Shown here in pieces: positions 14,161 to 22,709 of a DNA stretch of 45,089 bases. The notes under the pieces are model-generated. The model ran no database searches and was not told the DNA's origin. It saw only the letters and a program-made list of their open reading frames with translations. The stretch comes from Sporichthyaceae bacterium (lineage in GTDB: Bacteria > Actinomycetota > Actinomycetes > Sporichthyales > Sporichthyaceae): positions 1 to 45,089 of the forward strand of contig DASXPS010000081.1 in NCBI GenBank assembly GCA_036493475.1, written 5' to 3'. Position 1 is the first letter of the stretch. Each line of letters opens with the position of its first letter. The position numbers were made by a program, and so were the translations under genes.

Positions 14161-15737
14161 GCCGCGCCCGGCCATTGCGCTGCGCTCTCGGTGTTCTCCA
14201 GCAGCTCGGCCACCGGGTTGAGATAGCCCTCGGCCTTGGCCACCACCCCATCGCGGCCGCGTCCGCGGTCCGCGGGCCGGCGCATCAGCCCGAACGTGCC
14301 CTCGCCGATCGCGGTCAGCAGACTGTCCCCCTCGATGCGGCGCAGCAGGTCGATGGCCTCGCCGAGCACGGTGTTCGCCCGAGTGGCGATGAAGCCGTCC
14401 GGGGCGGGGTGGAAGTCCTCCCCCAGTGCGCCGGCCGCGTCCAGCACGTAGCGCACGTTGCGCAGCGCCAGGTCGCGGTCGGACAGGAACGGGGTGACCA
14501 CGGCCTCGGTCATCATGCCGACCAGCAGGATGCCCTGCCCGGTGAGCGCACCGGCCAGGTTGAAGAACCCGTCGAGCAGGTAGCCGCGGAAAATGTCGCC
14601 GGTCATGTGCTTGGTGGGCGGCATCCACTTCAGCGGGGCGTCCGGGAACAGCGAGCGGGCGAGCAGCGCGTGGGCGAGTTCCAGGCGGAACGAGTCGGGC
14701 AGGTCCGGGTCGATCTCGAAGGCGTGACCCAGACCGAGTTGCCAATCGGCGAGCCCGGCCTCCTTGGCGAAATACTCGTTGAGCAACTGCGACACGGTGA
14801 CCGTGTGGGCGCCCGATACAGCGTCCGCGGTGGTCAGATAGTTGTCCTCGCCGGTGTTGATGATGATCCCGGCATGCGCGTGGATCTGCCGGGCGAAGCG
14901 CTGGTCGGTGAAGGTGCGCAGCGGGTTGATGTCGCGGAAGAGGATCCCGTACATCGAGTCGTTGAGCATCATGTCCAGCCGCTCCAGGCCGGCCAGCGCG
15001 GCGATCTCCGGCATGCACAGCCCGGAGGCGTAGTTGGTCAGCCGCACGTAGCGACCGAGTTCGCGGGAGACCTCGTCCAGCGCGGCACGCATCAGCCGGA
15101 AGTTCTCCGCGGTGGCGTAGGTGCCCGCGTAGCCCTCCCGGGTCGCGCCCTCGGGGACGTGATCCAGCAGTGATTGTCCGGTGGAGCGAATGACCGCGAC
15201 GACGTCGGCGCCCTCCCGGGCGGCGGCCTGCGCCTGCGGGATGTCCTCGTAGATGTCGCCGGTGGCCACGATCAGGTAGATCCACGGTCGGCGCGGTGGA
15301 TCGCCGAGTTCGGCCACCATCGCCTCGCGTTCCGCGCGCCGGGCGCGCACCCGGGCCAGTCCCCCGGCGGCGGCGGTACCGGCCGCGGCCCGGGCAGCCT
15401 CGGCGTCGCCGGCGGCGGGCAGCCGAAACTGCACCGCAGCGGCTGCGGCCTTCTCGGCGAGTTCGCGCAGGTCGCCGGCTTGTCCGCGCAGCAGCGCGTC
15501 CCAGACGGGCAGCGCCACCCCGTGCTCGAGTCCGACCTGGCCGTGCACCGCGTTAACCAGATGGTTGGGCCAGGGCAGACCGTCGGAGTCGGCGCCGGTC
15601 AGCCCGGCCAGCCGCAGCACGGCCCGCTCCACCGAGGTGGTGGTGTGCGCCTTGGCCATCTCGACCACCGGCTCCCCGACCCGGCGGGCCAGGTCGCGGG
15701 CGAGCGCCACGGTGCCCGCGTCCAGCTCGAGCTTCAC
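14157..15737 (-). CDS. kamD: Lysine 5,6-aminomutase alpha subunit
   Basis: A 526-residue TIM-barrel subunit, of normal family length. The N-terminus (ELDAGTVALARDLARRVGEP) and the barrel segments (IYLIVATGDIYEDIPQAQ, GADVVAVIRSTGQSLLDHVPEGAT, MLNDSMYGILFRDINPLRTF, HAGIIINTGEDNYLTTADA) are typical of KamD. It binds PLP and the substrate L-beta-lysine; the cofactor B12 is held by KamE. The GTG start at 15737 overlaps the kdd stop as GTGA. The tight four-base overlaps along this operon imply balanced translation of the two subunits. Confidence 0.93.
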   Translation of the reverse strand: MKLELDAGTVALARDLARRVGEPVVEMAKAHTTTSVERAVLRLAGLTGADSDGLPWPNHLVNAVHGQVGLEHGVALPVWDALLRGQAGDLRELAEKAAAAAVQFRLPAAGDAEAARAAAGTAAAGGLARVRARRAEREAMVAELGDPPRRPWIYLIVATGDIYEDIPQAQAAAREGADVVAVIRSTGQSLLDHVPEGATREGYAGTYATAENFRLMRAALDEVSRELGRYVRLTNYASGLCMPEIAALAGLERLDMMLNDSMYGILFRDINPLRTFTDQRFARQIHAHAGIIINTGEDNYLTTADAVSGAHTVTVSQLLNEYFAKEAGLADWQLGLGHAFEIDPDLPDSFRLELAHALLARSLFPDAPLKWMPPTKHMTGDIFRGYLLDGFFNLAGALTGQGILLVGMMTEAVVTPFLSDRDLALRNVRYVLDAAGALGEDFHPAPDGFIATRANTVLGEAIDLLRRIEGDSLLTAIGEGTFGLMRRPADRGRGRDGVVAKAEGYLNPVAELLENTESAAQWPGAA

Positions 15738-16807
15738 GAGCCCACCTCCGTCGCCAGTCGGCGTTCGTACATCGCGCGCAGCCCGGCTTCACTGCGCAGC
15801 AGGCCCAGCGCGATCCGGTCGTGGCCGGGCGCGTAACCGTTGCCGATGAGCAGCGTGACATCGGCGGCCAGACCCTCGGCGCCGAGGGCGGCAGCGGCGA
15901 ACGAGGTCGCCATCGAGAAGAAGATGACCGTGCCGCGCTCGGCAGTGGCCAGCACCGCGCCGTGCTCGGCGCCGGGCACGTCCACGCAGACCACGGTGAC
16001 GTCCACCGGTCCGCCGCAGCCGGTGATCGCGTCCAGCACCGACAATGGGTCGCGGGCATCAATGACCGCGATGTGCTCAGCCAGGCCGGCGGCGCCCAGT
16101 GCCTCGGCCTCGGCGGCATCGCGAACCAGTCCGACGGTACGGCCGGCGCCGGACGCCCGCGCGGCAGCCAGCGCCAGCGAGCCGCTCTTGCCCGCCGCAC
16201 CGATCACCGCGACCGAGGGGCGCCGGCGCAGCACCGCACGCTCGGCGACCACCCGTCCGGTCAGCGCCGCGGCGCCGGCCACATCCAGCACCGCGAGCGC
16301 GAGGTGGGAGTCCAGATCGTCGGGCAACACGGCGGCGATCGAGCGGCCGAACAGGATGGCGTGCCCGGCGGCAGGCACCTGCTCGCTGCGGCCGGACCAG
16401 CCGGCCAGACCGTCGCGCAGGTGCAGTGGGGTGAGGGTGAGCGAGACCAGGGTGGCCACCCGATCCCCGGCGCGCAGGCCGAGCGGTGAGTCAGGGGCCG
16501 CCTCGGCCACCCGGCCGACCAGCATGCCGCCGGAGCCGGTGACCGGATTGTGCATCTTGCCCCGCTCCGCGACGATCCCGACGACGGCTGCGCGCACCGC
16601 GTCCCCATCCGGTCCAGACACTGTGAGGTGATGCTCGGTCAGCTGGCGGTAGGACGCGGCGTCCAGGTTCAACCGCTCGATCTCGATGCGGACCTCATCC
16701 GCCCACAGCTGTGGGTCCGGGTCCAGCCGCCAGGCGGCCTGTGGCAGCACCGGGGTCTCGTCGCACACCCGGTGGCAGCCGAACGGCGAGCCGCCCTGTC
16801 GGAACAC
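15734..16807 (-). CDS. kdd: L-erythro-3,5-diaminohexanoate dehydrogenase
   Basis: A 357-residue NAD-dependent dehydrogenase that oxidises 3,5-diaminohexanoate to 3-keto-5-aminohexanoate. Family segments are the N-terminal GCHRVCDETPVLPQAAWRLD, HNPVTGSGGMLVGRV, and the Rossmann motif VAVIGAAGKSGSLALAAAR with GxxGxxG. GTG 16807 has AGGAGG 5 nt upstream, the strongest ribosome binding site of the operon, and this is its first gene. Members are distant relatives of medium-chain dehydrogenases, but the kam neighbourhood makes the call firm. Confidence 0.92.
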   Translation of the reverse strand: MFRQGGSPFGCHRVCDETPVLPQAAWRLDPDPQLWADEVRIEIERLNLDAASYRQLTEHHLTVSGPDGDAVRAAVVGIVAERGKMHNPVTGSGGMLVGRVAEAAPDSPLGLRAGDRVATLVSLTLTPLHLRDGLAGWSGRSEQVPAAGHAILFGRSIAAVLPDDLDSHLALAVLDVAGAAALTGRVVAERAVLRRRPSVAVIGAAGKSGSLALAAARASGAGRTVGLVRDAAEAEALGAAGLAEHIAVIDARDPLSVLDAITGCGGPVDVTVVCVDVPGAEHGAVLATAERGTVIFFSMATSFAAAALGAEGLAADVTLLIGNGYAPGHDRIALGLLRSEAGLRAMYERRLATEVGS

Positions 16808-16932
16808 CGAGCCTCCTGTCGAGGCAAACTCACGACGAATCTTCCTGCATAAGGGTACCGTCGAGAGGGAAATCTTTGGTTCAACATCAGATTTGCTTGC
16901 TTTTCTTCACACAGGTGGTCGCGGAGGTCGCC
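16808..16932. promoter_or_regulatory. Divergent kdd / kamA control region
   Basis: 125 bp between two divergent starts with an AT-rich core (about 16845-16915), unusual for this genome. On the minus strand TTGAAC lies upstream of TACCCT with a long spacer of 21 nt. Each gene has its own Shine-Dalgarno at the edge. An operator for a lysine-responsive regulator would be expected here, but I see no clear dyad. Confidence 0.4.
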
Positions 16933-18330
16933 GTGTCCCAGCCCTACTCATACTCGCGGCGCGAGCTGGTCGAGCCGGACTGGACGCGGTTTCCGGGCTG
17001 GCGCAACGTCACCGCCACGGAGTGGGCGGACGTGCAGTGGCAGCGGGCGCACTGCGTGAAGAACGCGGTCCAGTTGCGCGCGGTGCTCGGCGATCTGGTC
17101 GCCGACTCGTTCTACGCCGACCTGCTCATCGACCAGCAGCAGCACGCCACCATGTCGATGCTGATTCCCCCTCAGATGCTGAACACGATGACAGCGACGG
17201 TGCTGCCCGGCGGCCCGGACAGCCTCACCGAGGCGTTCCTGGCCGACCCGGTACGCCGCTACATGCTGCCGGTCGCCTCCGACCGGGACGACCACTGGCC
17301 GAGTCATCCCTATGCCAGCCGGGACTCGTTGCACGAGTCGGACATGTGGGCCGTGGAGGGGCTGACCCATCGCTACCCGACCAAGGTGCTGGCCGAGTTG
17401 ACCAACACCTGCCCGCAGTACTGCGGGCACTGCACGCGTATGGACCTGGTCGGCACGTCCACCCAGACCGTGGACAAGCATCGGTTCTCGCTCAAGCCGG
17501 TCGATCGGCAGGAGCGCATGCTGGGCTACCTGCGCCGCTCCCCCGGGGTGCGCGACGTGGTGGTCTCCGGCGGGGACGTGGCCAACGTGCCGTGGCCGCG
17601 ACTGGAGGCCTTTGTCGCGGCGCTGCTGGAGATCGAGAACATCCGCGACATCCGGCTGGCCAGCAAGGCGCTGATCGGCCTGCCGCAGCACTGGTTCGCC
17701 GACGACGTGCGGGCCGGCATGGAGCGCCTGGCGCGCACCGCCCGGGCACGCGGGGTGGGGTTGGCGGTGCACACCCACACCAACGCGGCGGACCAGGTGA
17801 CGCCTTTGGTGGCCCGGGCCGCCCGTGGCCTGCTGGACGTCGGGGTGCGGGACGTGCGTAACCAGGGTGTGCTGCTGCGCGGGGTGAACGACTCGGTGGG
17901 CGCGCTGCTCGACCTGTGCTTCGCGTTGCTGGACGGCGCCGGCGTACTGCCGTACTACTTCTACCAGTGCGACATGATCCCCGGCAGCGAGCACTGGCGG
18001 CTGCCACTGCACCACGCGCGGGACCTGCAACACGGAATCATGGGCTACCTGCCCGGCTTTGCCACCCCGCGGATCGTGGTCGACGTGCCGTTCGTCGGCA
18101 AGCGCTGGGTGGACCAGGCGGCGTCCTATGACCGGGTGCGCGGCATCTCCACGTGGACCAAGAACTACCGCACCGCGATCGAGTTGGCCGACGCCGAAGC
18201 GCTGTCGCGGCAGTACCCGTACTACGACCCGATCCACTCGTTGCCCACCGCCGGGCGGGCCTGGTGGCGCACGCAGGCGACCGCCGGCCACGTGCCGGCC
18301 CAGCTGCCGGCGCACCGCGCCGCAGGCTGA
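16933..18330 (+). CDS. kamA: Lysine 2,3-aminomutase (radical SAM)
   Basis: A 465-residue radical-SAM, PLP-dependent enzyme that converts L-lysine to L-beta-lysine, the first step of the pathway. The [4Fe-4S] motif CPQYCGHC (Cys160, Cys164, Cys167) has the expected CX3CX2C spacing. Lys390 in VDVPFVGKRWV is the likely PLP lysine. GTG 16933 has GGAGGT 5 nt upstream; the longer frame runs into kdd and is not used. It is divergent from kdd-kamD-kamE-kal. The N-terminal 140 residues are longer than in clostridial KamA, as in other actinobacterial members. Confidence 0.92.
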   Translation: MSQPYSYSRRELVEPDWTRFPGWRNVTATEWADVQWQRAHCVKNAVQLRAVLGDLVADSFYADLLIDQQQHATMSMLIPPQMLNTMTATVLPGGPDSLTEAFLADPVRRYMLPVASDRDDHWPSHPYASRDSLHESDMWAVEGLTHRYPTKVLAELTNTCPQYCGHCTRMDLVGTSTQTVDKHRFSLKPVDRQERMLGYLRRSPGVRDVVVSGGDVANVPWPRLEAFVAALLEIENIRDIRLASKALIGLPQHWFADDVRAGMERLARTARARGVGLAVHTHTNAADQVTPLVARAARGLLDVGVRDVRNQGVLLRGVNDSVGALLDLCFALLDGAGVLPYYFYQCDMIPGSEHWRLPLHHARDLQHGIMGYLPGFATPRIVVDVPFVGKRWVDQAASYDRVRGISTWTKNYRTAIELADAEALSRQYPYYDPIHSLPTAGRAWWRTQATAGHVPAQLPAHRAAG

Positions 18331-18345
18331 GCCTGCCTCGACCCG

Positions 18346-18351
18346 TACGCT
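18346..18351 (+). promoter_or_regulatory. -10 box TACGCT for a leaderless start at 18358
   Basis: TACGCT ends 6 nt before the GTG at 18358, so the epimerase gene probably has its own transcript although kamA ends only 27 bp upstream. Confidence 0.5.
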
Positions 18352-18357
18352 GCCCCG

Positions 18358-19416
18358 GTGCGATTGCTGGTCACCGGGGGCGCCGGGTTCATCGGCTCGC
18401 ACGTCGTCGCGGCGGCGTTGGGCGCCGGGCACCGCGTGCGGGTGCTGGACTCGTTGTTGCCCGCGGTGCATCGGGTCGAACCTGATGTCCCGTCAGCTGC
18501 CGAGTTCATCCGGGCCGACATGCGCGACCCCGCGGCGGTCGCGGCCGCGCTGGATGGGGTGGACGCCGTGCTGCATCAGGCGGCCATGGTGGGTCTGGGG
18601 TTGAACCTGGACGACGCCCCGGACTACGTCGGGGCCAACGACCTGGGCACCGCGGTACTGCTGGCGGCGATGGGTCGGGCCGACGTGCGCCGGCTGGTGC
18701 TGGCCAGTTCCATGGTGATCTACGGCGAGGGTCGCTACCGCTGCGCGGAGCACGGTGTACTGCCCGCCGGAGTACGCACCAGGACGGCGCTGGACTCCGG
18801 CGCGTTCGATCCGCCGTGCCCCACCTGCGGGCGCCCGCTGAGCCCGGATCTGGTCGGCGAAGACGCGATCCCCGATCCGCGCAACGTCTACGCGGCGACC
18901 AAGCTGGCGCAGGAGCACCTGTCCGCGGCCGCAGCGCGGGTGACCGGGGCGCGGGTGGCCGCGCTGCGCTACCACAACGTGTACGGCCCGCGGATGCCAC
19001 GGGACACCCCGTACGCCGGTGTCGCCAGCATCTTTCGGTCCGCGCTCGCGGCCGGAAAGCCGCCCCTGGTCTTCGAGGACGGCCGGCAGCGGCGCGACTT
19101 CGTGCATGTACGCGACGTGGCCACCGCCAATCTCGCCGCACTGGACGCCACCGCGGACGGAGCTCCGATCGCCGCGGGCAGCCTGCGCGCCTACAACGTC
19201 GGCAGCGGCACACCGCGCACCGTGGGCGAGATGGCCCGGACGCTGGCGCAGGCGTGTGCCGGGCCGGACCCGGTGGTCACCGGGGAGTACCGCCTCGGCG
19301 ACGTCCGGCACATCACCGCGTCGTCGCAGCGCCTACGCACCGAGCTGGGCTGGACCCCGACGGAGGACTTCGCCGCGGGCATGGCCGAGTTCGCCGCCGC
19401 CCCGTTGCGCGCCTGA
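18358..19416 (+). CDS. Extended SDR, NAD-dependent sugar epimerase/dehydratase
   Basis: A 352-residue Rossmann enzyme. The nucleotide-binding motif GGAGFIG is at residues 7-13, the catalytic pattern is SSMVIYG and YAATK, and the conserved RYHNVYGPRMP and RDFVHVRDVA segments follow. This is the pattern of nucleotide-sugar 4-epimerases and dehydratases. Between about residues 140 and 165 there is an insert with CPTC and upstream Cys (RCAEHG) that resembles a small metal site; similar inserts occur in dTDP-L-rhamnose 4-epimerase-like SDRs. Substrate unknown. It may serve glycan synthesis with the glycosyltransferase operon 2 kb downstream, which is inference only. Confidence 0.8.
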   Translation: MRLLVTGGAGFIGSHVVAAALGAGHRVRVLDSLLPAVHRVEPDVPSAAEFIRADMRDPAAVAAALDGVDAVLHQAAMVGLGLNLDDAPDYVGANDLGTAVLLAAMGRADVRRLVLASSMVIYGEGRYRCAEHGVLPAGVRTRTALDSGAFDPPCPTCGRPLSPDLVGEDAIPDPRNVYAATKLAQEHLSAAAARVTGARVAALRYHNVYGPRMPRDTPYAGVASIFRSALAAGKPPLVFEDGRQRRDFVHVRDVATANLAALDATADGAPIAAGSLRAYNVGSGTPRTVGEMARTLAQACAGPDPVVTGEYRLGDVRHITASSQRLRTELGWTPTEDFAAGMAEFAAAPLRA

Positions 19417-19457
19417 ACCCCTCATCCTTGCCGGACGAAGTTGTCGGGTGGAGGGGT
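19417..19457. terminator. Bidirectional terminator hairpin
   Basis: ACCCCTC (19417-19423) pairs with GAGGGGT (19451-19457) in the 40 bp between two convergent genes, with further weak pairing inside (CCGGAC region). It directly abuts both stop codons. Confidence 0.5.
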
Positions 19458-20590
19458 CAGGCCAGGACCGGCAGGGACACCTCGAAGCGGCAACCGCCGG
19501 CGATGTTCGCCACCGTGATCTGGCCGGCGTGTGCCTCGACGATGCCGCGGACGATGGCGAGCCCCAGACCCGCGCCGCCGTCCGGCCCGGGGGTGCGGGC
19601 ATTGGTGCCGCGCCAGGCCACGTCGAACACCCGGGGCAGGTCCTCTTCCGGTATGCCACCGCAGCCGTCGGTGATGGCGATCATGGCGCGCTCCGCGTCC
19701 GCGGACAGGTGGATTTCCACGGTGCCGTCCGACGGCGTGTGCCGGATCGCGTTCACCACCAGATTGCTCATCAGCCGCGACAGTTCGCGGCTGTCGGCGC
19801 GCACCGCGACGTTGCCGTCGGCGTGCCCACGCAGCGCCACGCCGCGCTCCCGGGCCAGCGCGTCCGCGCTGGCCAAGGTATCGCTGACCAGATCGGCCAG
19901 GCTGATCCGGTCCAACGACAACCGCAGCGCACCGGCATTGATCACCGCCAACTCGAAGAGGTCATCGACCATGCCCGCCAGCCGGTCAACCTCCATGCGG
20001 ATCTGCTTGCGGTAGCGGTCCTCGTCCTCGGCGACGCCGTCCTCCAACGCCTCGGCCATGGCCCGGATACCGGCCAACGGGGTACGCAGGTCGTGCGACA
20101 CCCAGGCCATGAGCTCGCGACGGGAGCTTTCCAGGGCCGCCTCCCGGGCCCGGGACTCGGCCAACCGGACCCGAGCGGCATCCAGTTCCCGGCTCAGCGC
20201 GACCAGTTCGGCACTGCCCGGCCGCGCCGGCCGGGTTGCGCGGTAACCGTCGTGGTCGACGGTTTCATCGCCGATGGCCCGGGCCTCCGCGGCCAGCGCC
20301 CGACTGCTCGCCGTCAGCATGCGCGCGTAGAGCCCGGACACCGCGGTCATCAGCGCCGCCACCACCACGCTGACGATCAGCAGCACCCCGTAGTCGTGGT
20401 GGGACAGGAACATGGCGTGCGCGGTGCCGACGGTGGCCGCGATCACCGCGCCCACCGTCGTCAGGCACAACACCAGCAGGGACTGGCGCATCGGGCGATA
20501 GCGCAACGCGCGCAACGACAGCGCGCCGGCCACCGCAACCGTCCCCGCCCAGGCCATGGCGATCAGCACCACCTGGACCTTGTCGCTCAC
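19457..20590 (-). CDS. Sensor histidine kinase
   Basis: A 377-residue membrane kinase. Two to three N-terminal helices (about residues 7-90) leave almost no extracytoplasmic domain, so it may sense a membrane or intracellular signal. A HAMP-like linker precedes the dimerisation domain with the phospho-acceptor His166 in WVSHDLRTPLAG. The ATPase domain shows the N-box (LMSNLVVNAIRHTPSDG), DGCGGIP and GGAGLGLAIVRGIVEAH. The GTG start overlaps the upstream response-regulator stop as GTGA, so the two are co-expressed. Confidence 0.92.
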   Translation of the reverse strand: MSDKVQVVLIAMAWAGTVAVAGALSLRALRYRPMRQSLLVLCLTTVGAVIAATVGTAHAMFLSHHDYGVLLIVSVVVAALMTAVSGLYARMLTASSRALAAEARAIGDETVDHDGYRATRPARPGSAELVALSRELDAARVRLAESRAREAALESSRRELMAWVSHDLRTPLAGIRAMAEALEDGVAEDEDRYRKQIRMEVDRLAGMVDDLFELAVINAGALRLSLDRISLADLVSDTLASADALARERGVALRGHADGNVAVRADSRELSRLMSNLVVNAIRHTPSDGTVEIHLSADAERAMIAITDGCGGIPEEDLPRVFDVAWRGTNARTPGPDGGAGLGLAIVRGIVEAHAGQITVANIAGGCRFEVSLPVLA

Positions 20591-21300
20591 AGAGCCGCCC
20601 CCTGGCGATCAGCGGCCGGTGCGTCGAAGCGGTAGCCGACGCCCCATACGGTCACCAGCAACCGCGGATCGGCGGGGTCGTCCTCGATTTTCTCCCGCAG
20701 CCGACGCACGTGCACGGTGACCGTCGACTGATCGCCGAACTCCCAACCCCACACCTGTCGCATCAGGGCCTCGCGGGTGAACGCCTCGCCGGGGTGGGCG
20801 AGCAGGAACGCCAACAGGTCGAACTCACGGGTCGTCAGCGCCAACGGCGCTCCGCCGCGGGTGGCCCGGTGCCCGGTGACATCGACCCGCAGTCCGCCCG
20901 CGGAGAGCACGGTGAGCCCGTCCTCCTCCGGCGCCGGGGCGGAACGTCGCAGCACCGAGCGCACGCGCAGGGTTAGCTCCCGGGGGCTGAAAGGCTTCGT
21001 GACGTAGTCGTCGGCGCCGACCTCCAGGCCGAGCACCCGGTCGCTCTCCGCGCCCAGCGCCGTCAGCATGATCACAGCGATCGGACCCGACTCCTGCAGA
21101 CGCCGGCACACCTCGAGCCCGTCGATGCCGGGCAGCATCAAATCGAGCACCACCAGGTCGGGCCGGTTCGCCTCGGCCGCCGCCAGAGCGCTGGGGCCGT
21201 CCGCGGCATGTTCGACCAGATAGCCGGCGCGCCGCAGGTAGGCCAATACCACCTCGGCGACCGTCAGGTCGTCCTCCACCACCAGCACCCGGGCCGTCAC
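20587..21300 (-). CDS. OmpR-family response regulator
   Basis: A 237-residue regulator. The receiver domain has acidic residues Asp10 and Asp11, the phospho-acceptor Asp53 in VVLDLMLPG, and the conserved Lys in VTKPFSPREL. A winged-helix DNA-binding domain follows (ALTTREFDLLAFLLAHPGEA, FTREALMRQVWG, TVTVHVRRLREKIE). GTG 21300 is preceded 7 nt upstream by TAGACT and has no Shine-Dalgarno. It is divergent from the glycosyltransferase operon, 111 bp away, which is a plausible target. Confidence 0.92.
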   Translation of the reverse strand: MTARVLVVEDDLTVAEVVLAYLRRAGYLVEHAADGPSALAAAEANRPDLVVLDLMLPGIDGLEVCRRLQESGPIAVIMLTALGAESDRVLGLEVGADDYVTKPFSPRELTLRVRSVLRRSAPAPEEDGLTVLSAGGLRVDVTGHRATRGGAPLALTTREFDLLAFLLAHPGEAFTREALMRQVWGWEFGDQSTVTVHVRRLREKIEDDPADPRLLVTVWGVGYRFDAPAADRQGAAL

Positions 21301-21307
21301 GCCGTTG

Positions 21308-21313
21308 AGTCTA
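21308..21313 (-). promoter_or_regulatory. -10 box TAGACT for the response-regulator gene
   Basis: On the minus strand TAGACT ends 7 nt before the GTG at 21300, consistent with leaderless transcription. Confidence 0.5.
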
Positions 21314-21399
21314 GGGAGAACAGGGCTGGTCCCGGCGGTACGCGCGCGGCCGTTCGCGGACCGTAAGCCTCTGCTCGCCCGGCGGTGCCGGGCGGCCTC

Positions 21400-21405
21400 T
21401 ACGGT
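21400..21405 (+). promoter_or_regulatory. -10 box TACGGT for the glycosyltransferase operon
   Basis: TACGGT ends 6 nt before the GTG at 21412, about 86 bp from the divergent TAGACT box of the response regulator. Confidence 0.5.
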
Positions 21406-21411
21406 GAACCC

Positions 21412-22083
21412 GTGCAGCCAGTCGCGGACCCGCCGATCCGGGTCGACGTGGTGCTGCCCTGCCTGAACGAGGCCGCCGCGCTGCCCACGGTGCTGGCCGG
21501 CTGCCCACGGTGGGTACGCCCCATCGTGGTGGACAACGGATCCACCGACGATTCGGCGGAGATCGCCACCCGACTGGGGGCGACCGTGGTCGCCGAACCG
21601 CAGCGCGGTTTCGGCGCGGCCTGCCACGCGGGCCTGGTCGCCGCGAGCGCGGAGATCGTCTGCTTCTGCGACGCCGATGCGTCGCTGGACCTACGCCAAC
21701 TGCACCGCGTGGTTGATCCGGTCCGTGCAGGGCAAGCTGATTTGGTGCTGGGACGTCGCATACCCACGGCCGGGGCCTGGCCGCTACACGCGCAACTGGC
21801 GAACCGGGTGCTGGCCCGTCACCTGTCCCGGCGTACCGGGGTTCGGCTGCGCGACCTGGGTCCGATGCGGGCCGCGCGGCGCACGGACCTGCTCGCGCTG
21901 AATCTGACCGACCGTCGATTCGGCTATCCGTTGGAGATGGTGATCGCGGCCATCGGGGCCGACCTGCGGGTGACCGAGCAGGACGTGGACTATGCCCCGC
22001 GCACCGGGAGGTCGAAAGTGACCGGGACGGTGCGCGGCACCCTGCGGGCGGTGCACGACATGCGTGCGGTGCTCGCCCGATGA
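21412..22083 (+). CDS. GT2 family glycosyltransferase
   Basis: A 223-residue soluble GT-A enzyme. Motifs are VVLPCLNEAAALP, VVDNGSTDDSA, the DxD-type FCDADASLD, and a C-terminal segment (RFGYPLEMVIAAIGADLRVTE then DYAPRTGRSKVTGT) shared with dolichol-phosphate sugar synthases. It lacks a membrane domain. GTG 21412 is favoured over the in-frame ATG at 21385 because of the TACGGT box. It overlaps the next gene as ATGA and heads a six-gene operon. The acceptor is unknown, possibly polyprenyl phosphate used by the GT-C protein at the operon end. Confidence 0.85.
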   Translation: MQPVADPPIRVDVVLPCLNEAAALPTVLAGCPRWVRPIVVDNGSTDDSAEIATRLGATVVAEPQRGFGAACHAGLVAASAEIVCFCDADASLDLRQLHRVVDPVRAGQADLVLGRRIPTAGAWPLHAQLANRVLARHLSRRTGVRLRDLGPMRAARRTDLLALNLTDRRFGYPLEMVIAAIGADLRVTEQDVDYAPRTGRSKVTGTVRGTLRAVHDMRAVLAR

Positions 22084-22709
22084 CGAGCGAGCTCACCATC
22101 CTGGTGATGGCGAAGGCGCCACTGCCGGGCCGGGTGAAGACGCGCCTGACCCCGCCGTTCACTCCCGACGAGGCCGCCGCGCTGGCCGCGGCCGCGCTGG
22201 CCGATACCCTGCAGGTGGCGCTGGCCGCGCCGGCCCGACGCCGGGTCGTGGTGCTGGACGGAGCGCCGGGTGACTGGCTGCCCGCCGGCTTCGACGTGCT
22301 GCCACAGGTCCGCGGCGGGCTCGACGAGCGCATCGCGGCGGCGTTGGACACGGTGACCGGCGCCGTCCTGCTGGTCGGCATGGACACCCCGCAGATGACG
22401 GTAAGTCAGTTAACGGTGTCGTTCGCCGCGCACGACGCGTGGTTCGGCCCGGCCGAGGACGGCGGGTTTTGGGCGTTGGGCCTGGCGCGGTCGGACCCGA
22501 CGTTGGTCCGGGGAGTGCCGATGTCGCGGGACTGCACCGGTGCGGTACAGGTGGGTCGCTTGGTGGACGCCGGCCTGCGCGTCGGGATGCTGCCCCGATT
22601 GCGCGACGTGGACACCGCCGCCTGCGCGGTCGAGGTCGCCGCCCTGGCCCCGCACACCCGCTTTGCCGCGCTGCACACCCGATTCACCGCCGGCGCGGTG
22701 CGGGCGTGA
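22080..22709 (+). CDS. DUF2064 glycosyltransferase-like protein
   Basis: A 209-residue member of the DUF2064/TIGR04282 GT-A-like family. Recognisable segments are LVMAKAPLPGRVKTRLTPP at the N-terminus (a nucleotide-sugar-type loop), LLVGMDTPQMT (in place of the usual GSDCP) and GPAEDGGFWALGL. Related proteins are annotated in arsenosugar pathways or as nucleotidyltransferase-like, but no arsenic genes are visible here. It overlaps both neighbours by four bases, so it is part of one translational unit. Confidence 0.82.
   Translation: MTSELTILVMAKAPLPGRVKTRLTPPFTPDEAAALAAAALADTLQVALAAPARRRVVVLDGAPGDWLPAGFDVLPQVRGGLDERIAAALDTVTGAVLLVGMDTPQMTVSQLTVSFAAHDAWFGPAEDGGFWALGLARSDPTLVRGVPMSRDCTGAVQVGRLVDAGLRVGMLPRLRDVDTAACAVEVAALAPHTRFAALHTRFTAGAVRA

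Noticed and set aside
16711-16932. Upstream extension of kamA into kdd
   Set aside because: It overlaps the certain kdd 5' end on the other strand, while GTG 16933 has a GGAGGT at the right distance.
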